9,393 nt of DNA from Maribacter sp. Its GTDB lineage: Bacteria > Bacteroidota > Bacteroidia > Flavobacteriales > Flavobacteriaceae. Positions 1 to 4,536 of the stretch are shown here, one piece after another (within the stretch, counting starts at the first letter, position 1; each line of letters opens with the position of its first letter). The translations under genes were made by a program, and so were the position numbers. The stretch covers positions 1-9,393 of the forward strand of contig JABDKZ010000020.1 in assembly GCA_013001935.1 (NCBI GenBank). Reading direction: 5' to 3'. The notes under the pieces were generated by a model that saw nothing but the letters and a program-made list of their open reading frames with translations, was not told where the DNA came from and did no database searches.

Positions 1-387
1 TACCATGAAACAGGTAAGATTGATATTAATGAGATTTATCCCTATAGAATTGAAGGTTTAGGAAAGAATTTGATTCCGTCGGCCACGGATTTTGTTTCAA
101 TAGATGAATTTATCAAGGTGACTGATGAAGATAGTGCCCATGCAGCCCGGGAGTTGGCGAAGACCGAAGGTATTTTTGCTGGATACACTAGTGGCGCAGC
201 CATGCAGGCCATAAAGCAATTGAATGCCTTAAATAAATTCGATAAGGATAGTAATGTGGTTGTGGTTTTCCCAGATCATGGTTCTCGTTATATGAGTAAG
301 ATCTATAGTGATCAGTGGATGGAAGACCAGGGATTCCTTGGTACTGAAGTTGAGAAAGAATCACAAAAAATACAGTATGTAAAATAG
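1..387 (+). CDS. Cystathionine beta-synthase-like / cysteine synthase family PLP enzyme, C-terminal part (5' truncated by window)
   Basis: The reading frame is open from base 1 (YHETGK...) to TAG at 385-387, giving 128 residues; the N-terminal half with the PLP lysine lies outside the window. What is visible matches the C-terminal catalytic half of fold-type II beta-replacement enzymes. [12 protein letters not shown] (about residues 16-27) parallels the YxVEGIGxxFIP segment of cystathionine beta-synthase. [13 protein letters not shown] (53-65) is the phosphate-binding-side glycine/serine loop. [21 protein letters not shown] (about 85-105) parallels the CBS segment ending in SDRWM. The protein stops soon after, with no regulatory CBS (Bateman) domain pair. 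The family condenses an activated serine (O-acetylserine, O-phosphoserine or serine) with a sulfur nucleophile in the cytoplasm. Its exact substrate cannot be read here. Because it precedes an alpha-oxoamine synthase, cysteate or cysteine supply for sulfonolipid synthesis is possible (inference). It is transcriptionally separated from the next gene by a terminator. Confidence 0.88.
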   Translation, partial: YHETGKIDINEIYPYRIEGLGKNLIPSATDFVSIDEFIKVTDEDSAHAARELAKTEGIFAGYTSGAAMQAIKQLNALNKFDKDSNVVVVFPDHGSRYMSKIYSDQWMEDQGFLGTEVEKESQKIQYVK

Positions 388-412
388 TATTCGGTTTTAT
401 ATATAAGATATT

Positions 413-443
413 AAAAGCGACGGTGGTATTATCGTCGCTTTTT
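413..443 (+). terminator. Rho-independent terminator after the CBS-like gene
   Basis: AAAAGCGACG (413-422) pairs perfectly with CGTCGCTTTT (433-442) around a 10-nt loop. The 3' arm runs directly into a T-rich tract (439-443 all T, then GTTT). It starts 25 nt after the stop codon of the upstream gene. The A-rich 5' arm and T-rich 3' arm mean it could also work on the opposite strand, but no minus-strand gene ends here. Confidence 0.85.
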
Positions 444-484
444 GTTTGCTTATAAATTAGTTATGAATGCTAATGAAAAATATA

Positions 485-492
485 TACTTTTG
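485..492 (+). promoter_or_regulatory. Bacteroidota-type promoter (-7 element TACTTTTG) for the alpha-oxoamine synthase
   Basis: TACTTTTG matches the Bacteroidota primary-sigma -7 consensus TAnnTTTG exactly. The expected -33 position has only a weak match (TTATG at 461-465, 19 nt upstream). Transcription would begin near 497-500, giving a leader of roughly 15 nt before the ATG at 514. This placement argues against the upstream in-frame starts at 442 (TTG) and 463 (ATG). Confidence 0.6.
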
Positions 493-513
493 CAGACAAA
501 TCAACAAGGTATT

Positions 514-1773
514 ATGAAAGACTTATTTGAAAGAATAATTGAGAATAAAGGTCCGTTGGGTAAATGGGCTTCTCAAGCAGAAGGATATTTTGTTTTTCCA
601 AAATTAGAAGGTCCAATTTCTAATAGGATGAAGTTTCAAGGCAAAGAGGTAATTACTTGGAGCATCAATGATTACTTGGGCTTGGCAAATTTACCAGAAG
701 TTAAAAAAGTAGATGCAGAGGCGGCTGCCGAGCATGGTTCGGCTTACCCCATGGGTGCCAGAATGATGAGTGGACACACGGAATATCACGAGCAACTCGA
801 ACAAGAATTGGCTGCTTTTGTACAGAAGGAATCCGCATATTTATTGAATTTTGGATACCAGGGAATGGTCTCGGCCATTGACGCCTTGGTCTCTAAAGAT
901 GATATCATTGTATATGATGTTGATTCACATGCATGCATAATCGATGGGGTTCGTTTGCATATGGGCAAACGTTTTACGTTCAAACATAACGATATTGAGA
1001 GTCTGGAGAAAAACCTTGAACGTGCTAAGAAAATGGCCGAGCAGACGGGGGGTGGCATTTTGGTGATATCTGAGGGTGTTTTTGGAATGCGCGGTGAGCA
1101 AGGCAAGTTAAAGGAAATCGTTGCGCTTAAGAAAAAGTATAAATTTAGACTCTTCGTTGATGACGCCCACGGTTTTGGAACACTTGGAAAGACAGGGGCA
1201 GGAGCAGGTGAGGAGCAAGGAGTTCAAGACGATATAGATGTATATTTTGCGACCTTCGCAAAATCTATGGCCGGTATTGGCGCATTCCTGGCAGCAGATA
1301 AGGGAATCATCGATTATTTAAAATACAATTTACGTTCTCAGATGTTCGCTAAATCGCTTCCCATGATTTATGTTAAGGGAGCCCTAAAAAGATTGAACAT
1401 GTTACGCACCATGCCTGAGCTCAAAGCAAAGCTATGGGAAAATGTGGATGCGCTTCAAAACGGACTAAAGGATAGGGGGTTCGATATTGGTACGACCACG
1501 AGTTGTGTAACGCCCGTTTATTTGAGTGGAAGTATCCCTGAGGCGATGGCATTGGTTAAAGATTTAAGGGAAAACTATGGTATTTTCTGTTCTATAGTTG
1601 TTTACCCCGTAATTCCTAAGGGGTTGATCTTATTAAGATTAATTCCTACCTCAACCCATACTATGGCAGATATTGAAGAAACCTTGGATGCATTCTCCGC
1701 AATTAGGGAGCGTCTGGAAAATGGTACATATAAGAGATTATCAGCAGCCGTCGCTGCTGCGATGGGAGAATAA
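514..1773 (+). CDS. Alpha-oxoamine synthase family PLP enzyme (serine palmitoyltransferase-like; candidate cysteate-fatty acyltransferase)
   Basis: This 419-residue fold-type I PLP enzyme belongs to the alpha-oxoamine synthase family (SPT, AONS/BioF, KBL, ALAS). These enzymes condense an amino acid with an acyl thioester, with decarboxylation. Visible motifs are NDYLGL (52-57), YPMGARMMSGHTEYHEQLE (78-96), the PLP-stacking His139 in DSHACIIDG, SEGVFGMRG (186-194), the PLP pyridine/phenol-binding DDAHGFG (216-222), the Schiff-base Lys250 in TFAKSMAGIGAF, and the substrate-carboxylate region LLRLIPTSTHT around Arg375. Length is normal for the family. I start at ATG 514 because a -7 promoter element lies just upstream, inside the longer open frame. 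Flavobacteria carry a member of this family, reported in F. johnsoniae as the cysteate-fatty acyltransferase that makes capnine, so this or SPT activity is the leading guess. BioF or KBL activity cannot be excluded from sequence alone. The C-terminus ends in an alanine run (AAVAAAMGE). Confidence 0.9.
   Translation: MKDLFERIIENKGPLGKWASQAEGYFVFPKLEGPISNRMKFQGKEVITWSINDYLGLANLPEVKKVDAEAAAEHGSAYPMGARMMSGHTEYHEQLEQELAAFVQKESAYLLNFGYQGMVSAIDALVSKDDIIVYDVDSHACIIDGVRLHMGKRFTFKHNDIESLEKNLERAKKMAEQTGGGILVISEGVFGMRGEQGKLKEIVALKKKYKFRLFVDDAHGFGTLGKTGAGAGEEQGVQDDIDVYFATFAKSMAGIGAFLAADKGIIDYLKYNLRSQMFAKSLPMIYVKGALKRLNMLRTMPELKAKLWENVDALQNGLKDRGFDIGTTTSCVTPVYLSGSIPEAMALVKDLRENYGIFCSIVVYPVIPKGLILLRLIPTSTHTMADIEETLDAFSAIRERLENGTYKRLSAAVAAAMGE
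1742..1759 (+). repeat. GC-rich inverted repeat at the 3' end of the alpha-oxoamine synthase gene
   Basis: CAGCAGC (1742-1748) and GCTGCTG (1753-1759) form a perfect 7-bp stem with a 4-nt CGTC loop, inside the last codons (SAAVAAA). No T-tract follows, so it is not a standard terminator. It may simply reflect the alanine-rich C-terminus, or it may protect the mRNA 3' end. Confidence 0.45.
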
Positions 1774-1814
1774 CTGCTTATTACGAAAGATAATATACTA
1801 ATGAATTCCATATA

Positions 1815-1830
1815 CCAATGAAACCATTGG
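1815..1830. terminator. Small hairpin between convergent genes, possible weak bidirectional terminator
   Basis: CCAATG (1815-1820) pairs with CATTGG (1825-1830) around AAAC, within the 82-bp gap between the convergent alpha-oxoamine synthase and GNAT genes. On the plus strand a T-rich stretch (1839-1849) follows after about 8 nt; on the minus strand no T-tract follows directly. It is the only hairpin I see in the gap, and it is a poor match to a classical terminator. Confidence 0.3.
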
Positions 1831-1855
1831 GAGGTGGATTTTGTTGTTTAAATGG

Positions 1856-2977
1856 CTATTGCAAGTCTTTTCGATACGTTCTTCTCCGTTTATAGATTTC
1901 CGGATTAAAATGTTTCCAAATCTGTTTTATGGCTAAATTATCTTCCAATTCTGGAGTGCGTATACAATTCTCGATCTTTTTTGATAAAAAAGTCTTGTAA
2001 TATTCATGGAAAACTATAGCGGTCAAGCCCTTGTTTTGATATTCAGGGTGAATACCAATTAAATAAAAAATTACATCTTTACTTCGCTTCTGAGCTTTTA
2101 ATAAATGGAAAATGCCAAAAGGGAATAATTTACCTCTAGCCTTTTGAAGGGCTTTTGAGAAGGACGACATTACGATACCAAAGGCAATAAGCTCATCATT
2201 TTTGTCTACGATAAATTTAATGTATTCGGGATTTATAAAACTGATATATTTTTTTTTGAAATAGGCCTTTTGAACATCGGTAATGGGAACAAAGGATGAT
2301 AAGCTGGAATAAGTTTCATTGAATAAATCAAACATCTTATCCGCCATTGGTAATATATCTTTGGTCTTTGTGAAGTTAACTGCTTTAACACCGTATCTTC
2401 TTTTAACCAATTCGCTAGCTTTAATGAAAAGTTTTGGATCGGCATTTGAAAAAGGAAATCTGTTTTCTAAGTATTCCTTTTCCTTTACAAAGCCCAAGCG
2501 TTCATAATGACTGTGGTAATATGAATGGTTATACCAGGTAACCATTGTTCCCACTTCATTGAATCCCTCTATAAGCACCCCTACTTTATCTAAATTTGAA
2601 AAACCAACAGGTCCTTCCATGAATTCTAAATTATTCTCAAGGCCAATTTCACTGACCTTGTGTAATAATGCTTCCGATACCTCATTATCATTAATAAAAT
2701 CGAACCAACCAAAGCGCATCTTTTTTACCTTCTGTTGATTAATTTCAATCCTGTTGATTATCGCAGCGATTCTTCCGACAATCGTCTTGTTTTTATAGGC
2801 AAGGAAAAAACGGGCTTCCGCATTTTTAAAGGCCGGGTTCTTGGTTTTATCAAAGGTTTCCAATTCATCCTTGATAATCGGAGGAACCCAAAACTTAGAA
2901 TCTTTATATAAGGAAAAAGGAAACTTGACAAATTTCTTTAAATCAACTTTTGTAGTCGCTTCTTTTAGGGTTACCAT
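1856..2977 (-). CDS. GNAT-fold protein of the YghO / bacterial ceramide synthase (bCerS)-like family
   Basis: This 373-residue soluble protein has no signal peptide or membrane helix. Its N-terminal half follows the pattern I know from E. coli YghO-type proteins: a MVTxxE start, FPFSLYKDSKFWVPP (19-33), the NPAFKNAEARFFLAYKN region (47-63), VGRIAAIINR (67-76), FGWFDFINDNEV (89-100), EGPVGFSNLDKVGVLIEGF (121-139) and YNHSYYHSHYERLGF (149-163). The second half has a GNAT acyl-CoA loop, IGIHPEYQNKGL (308-319), resembling Q/RxxGxG/A. Relatives in this family include the bacterial ceramide synthase, which N-acylates long-chain bases. Its position next to an alpha-oxoamine synthase suggests N-acylation of that enzyme's product (inference). 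The start chosen is ATG 2977; ATG 2983 (two codons longer) and TTG 2998 are also in frame, but 2977 fits the family's MVT start. A one-mismatch -7 element lies just upstream. Annotation pipelines may call it only 'GNAT acetyltransferase'. Confidence 0.82.
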   Translation of the reverse strand: MVTLKEATTKVDLKKFVKFPFSLYKDSKFWVPPIIKDELETFDKTKNPAFKNAEARFFLAYKNKTIVGRIAAIINRIEINQQKVKKMRFGWFDFINDNEVSEALLHKVSEIGLENNLEFMEGPVGFSNLDKVGVLIEGFNEVGTMVTWYNHSYYHSHYERLGFVKEKEYLENRFPFSNADPKLFIKASELVKRRYGVKAVNFTKTKDILPMADKMFDLFNETYSSLSSFVPITDVQKAYFKKKYISFINPEYIKFIVDKNDELIAFGIVMSSFSKALQKARGKLFPFGIFHLLKAQKRSKDVIFYLIGIHPEYQNKGLTAIVFHEYYKTFLSKKIENCIRTPELEDNLAIKQIWKHFNPEIYKRRRTYRKDLQ

Positions 2978-2995
2978 ATGCATCTTTTGTAAGAT

Positions 2996-3003
2996 CAATA
3001 TTA
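2996..3003 (-). promoter_or_regulatory. Possible promoter -7 element for the GNAT-like gene
   Basis: Read on the minus strand, 3003 to 2996 is TAATATTG, one mismatch from TAnnTTTG. A start point near 2990 would leave a short leader before ATG 2977. The -33 region is weak, so transcription could instead read through from the barrel gene 109 bp upstream on the same strand. No clear terminator is seen in that gap. Confidence 0.3.
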
Positions 3004-3086
3004 GCGATATTAATCAAAAACAGAAAATTAACCAGCCAATTTTTAATAGCATAAGAAAGAATGGTCTCAATACTAGAGAAGATTAT

Positions 3087-4151
3087 TTAATCGTTACTTT
3101 TCTTTTGGCTTTTTTTGAGTTTTCGAAGTTGTTTTTTAGTCGGTCCTAAGTCAACATCCTCGGCACCAGATCCTTTGTTTTTCTTGCTTTTCTTTTTCTT
3201 CTTTAACGAAGTCTTCTTGATTTCACCACCGTTTTCATTCGCGTTTTGGTCCTCTATTGCTTTAGGTGCATCCTTATGAAAATCAAACCTATAAGATAAC
3301 CCTGCACTAACGAAAATGCGTGATGGCGTGTTTTTGAAACTGGCCCCTAGATTAATATCTGCCTGTAGTTCTTCATTAAAAAGATGAGCCACACCACTGC
3401 GCAATAATACATCGGAATACCGATCACTCTTAATGCCTTGGTTTTCAACGAAAACACTCCATTTAGGATTTCTAAAGGCGTGTGAAAGCGACAACAAATA
3501 ACTCAGTTCGGGAAAATTGGTGCCAATACGGTCATAGGCGATATTTGAGATAAGCACAAACTTGGGGGTTAAACGACTTTGAGTTGCCACCATAACCCTA
3601 GGAGATACTGTGGGATCACCGGCATAGAATGGATTATCACCAAGAACGAAATTAGCCCCGGCATATAAAGAAACCGATGGGATTAGATTCTTCAATTGAA
3701 AAACATTGTTCGCGCGCCAGCTATAAAGATTGGGTCTATTGCTTTTTGCACTTTTGTATCGATCATATATCAAATATTTAAGCCCTATACGATTCTTATA
3801 AAAATCAGTTCTCGATTCATTGAAGCCAAAATTGGCATAGGTGATATCCTGGTTCTGATAGGTACCCTCCCAGTTTAATTCAAGTTGTTCGAATAAGAGT
3901 CCGTAACGTAATGAAATATCGCCTCCAACAATATTACTTTGGGTATTCAACAAACTATGATCTTGCTGTTCGTAGAATAAACCTGTTTCCAATTGAAGTA
4001 CATTTTTACCTACGGCATAGGCACTAACAGATAAACCGGGTCTATTTGAATTGATCACGTCGGTATATTGTGAAATCCCAATAAAAGGTATAATAAGGAA
4101 TAGTATTAAAACAAAATGCCTTATTTTTTTCAATTCAAAACAACCTCCCAT
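3087..4151 (-). CDS. Outer-membrane beta-barrel 'transporter' family protein (PF13557-like) with lysine-rich C-terminal tail
   Basis: This 354-residue protein begins with a signal peptide: basic KKIRH (8-12), a hydrophobic core (13-26), then a likely cleavage around ISQ (26-28). After it comes INSNRPGLSVSAYAVGKNVLQLETG (33-57), which fits the 'NTDRPG...' opening typical of Bacteroidota proteins in the MetA-pathway/transporter barrel family. Alternating amphipathic strands continue to VSAGLSYRFDF (281-291), which looks like a terminal barrel strand ending in an aromatic. A 63-residue hydrophilic tail follows; its last 43 residues hold about 17 lysines (LKKKKKSKKNK, KKQLRKLKKSQKK). Family members are predicted outer-membrane channels; the substrate is unknown. 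The ATG at 4151 is followed by an SD-like GGGAGG and an in-frame TTG at 4133, so the true start may be 4133, which would still keep the whole signal peptide. It is divergent from the DUF4834 operon. Confidence 0.8.
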   Translation of the reverse strand: MGGCFELKKIRHFVLILFLIIPFIGISQYTDVINSNRPGLSVSAYAVGKNVLQLETGLFYEQQDHSLLNTQSNIVGGDISLRYGLLFEQLELNWEGTYQNQDITYANFGFNESRTDFYKNRIGLKYLIYDRYKSAKSNRPNLYSWRANNVFQLKNLIPSVSLYAGANFVLGDNPFYAGDPTVSPRVMVATQSRLTPKFVLISNIAYDRIGTNFPELSYLLSLSHAFRNPKWSVFVENQGIKSDRYSDVLLRSGVAHLFNEELQADINLGASFKNTPSRIFVSAGLSYRFDFHKDAPKAIEDQNANENGGEIKKTSLKKKKKSKKNKGSGAEDVDLGPTKKQLRKLKKSQKKSND

Positions 4152-4194
4152 AGTTTGATTTTATTATTATTTTATGACTTTTGCTCTCTTATTA

Positions 4195-4202
4195 CAACGT
4201 TA
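4195..4202 (-). promoter_or_regulatory. Possible promoter -7 element for the outer-membrane barrel gene
   Basis: Read on the minus strand, 4202 to 4195 is TAACGTTG, one mismatch from TAnnTTTG, about 44 bp upstream of ATG 4151. No good -33 element is visible. If used, it would partly overlap the spacer of the divergent promoter at 4209-4216, so the two promoters would share an 88-bp region. Confidence 0.25.
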
Positions 4203-4208
4203 GAATTG

Positions 4209-4216
4209 TACTTTTG
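4209..4216 (+). promoter_or_regulatory. Bacteroidota-type promoter (-7 element TACTTTTG) for the DUF4834-yfhO-glycosyltransferase-flippase operon
   Basis: TACTTTTG matches TAnnTTTG exactly and is identical to the element at 485-492. TTTG at 4180-4183 is a possible -33 element, but its 25-nt spacing is longer than usual. The predicted start near 4222 gives a leader of about 18 nt to ATG 4240. No other promoter-like site or terminator is apparent before the downstream genes. Confidence 0.6.
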
Positions 4217-4239
4217 ATATAAATCATTGAAAAATTAAT

Positions 4240-4503
4240 ATGGCTTTTTTGAAAACGATTTTAATTGTTCTACTTGTCTATTACCTGCTAAAAATTCTGG
4301 CGAGGTGGTTTGGGCCAAAAATATTTAGTTATGCGGCCAAGAAGACCGAAGAACGATTTCGAGAAAAATTCGAAGGTTTTGCTAATCAGGATATGGGTAA
4401 TGAAGAACAAATAGGCGATATAATCATTGACAAGAAACCAACAAAACAAAACAAGGCCTCTAAAAAAGTTGGAGAATACATCGAATTTGAGGAATTAGAT
4501 TGA
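4240..4503 (+). CDS. DUF4834-family small membrane protein
   Basis: This 87-residue protein has one N-terminal hydrophobic helix (about 4-19, LKTILIVLLVYYLLKI) followed by a basic, amphipathic segment (ARWFGPKIFSYAAKKTEERFREKF, residues 21-44) and an acidic C-terminus ending in YIEFEELD. This matches the DUF4834 family, which is found in Bacteroidota and has no assigned function. It is probably anchored in the inner membrane with the charged tail in the cytoplasm (inferred from positive charges after the helix). It begins about 24 nt after a promoter element and ends 33 nt before the yfhO-family gene, so it is probably the first gene of that operon. The recurrent pairing of DUF4834 with YfhO in flavobacteria is from memory and suggests a shared role. 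Confidence 0.85.
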   Translation: MAFLKTILIVLLVYYLLKILARWFGPKIFSYAAKKTEERFREKFEGFANQDMGNEEQIGDIIIDKKPTKQNKASKKVGEYIEFEELD

Positions 4504-4536
4504 TTATTTTAGCAAAACCAATCCTTAAAAAAACCA

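Noticed and set aside
442..513. 24-codon N-terminal extension of the alpha-oxoamine synthase from TTG 442 or ATG 463
   Set aside because: It overlaps the terminator T-tract and contains the gene's own -7 promoter element, so it is unlikely to be transcribed from this promoter.
786..1106. 106-codon minus-strand open frame
   Set aside because: It lies antisense inside the well-supported alpha-oxoamine synthase, has a cysteine/serine-rich composition, and resembles no family I know.
514..1773. Calling the gene bioF or kbl outright
   Set aside because: The motifs show only the alpha-oxoamine synthase family. No biotin or threonine-degradation neighbours are present, and lipid-type neighbours point elsewhere.
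3026..3045. AT-only inverted repeat in the gap between the barrel and GNAT genes as a terminator
   Set aside because: The 6-bp stem contains only A and T, so it would be too weak and is expected by chance in AT-rich DNA.
2841..3149. 102-codon plus-strand open frame across the GNAT-barrel gap
   Set aside because: It is antisense to the starts and ends of two convincing genes, has no promoter or family pattern, and looks like a shadow.
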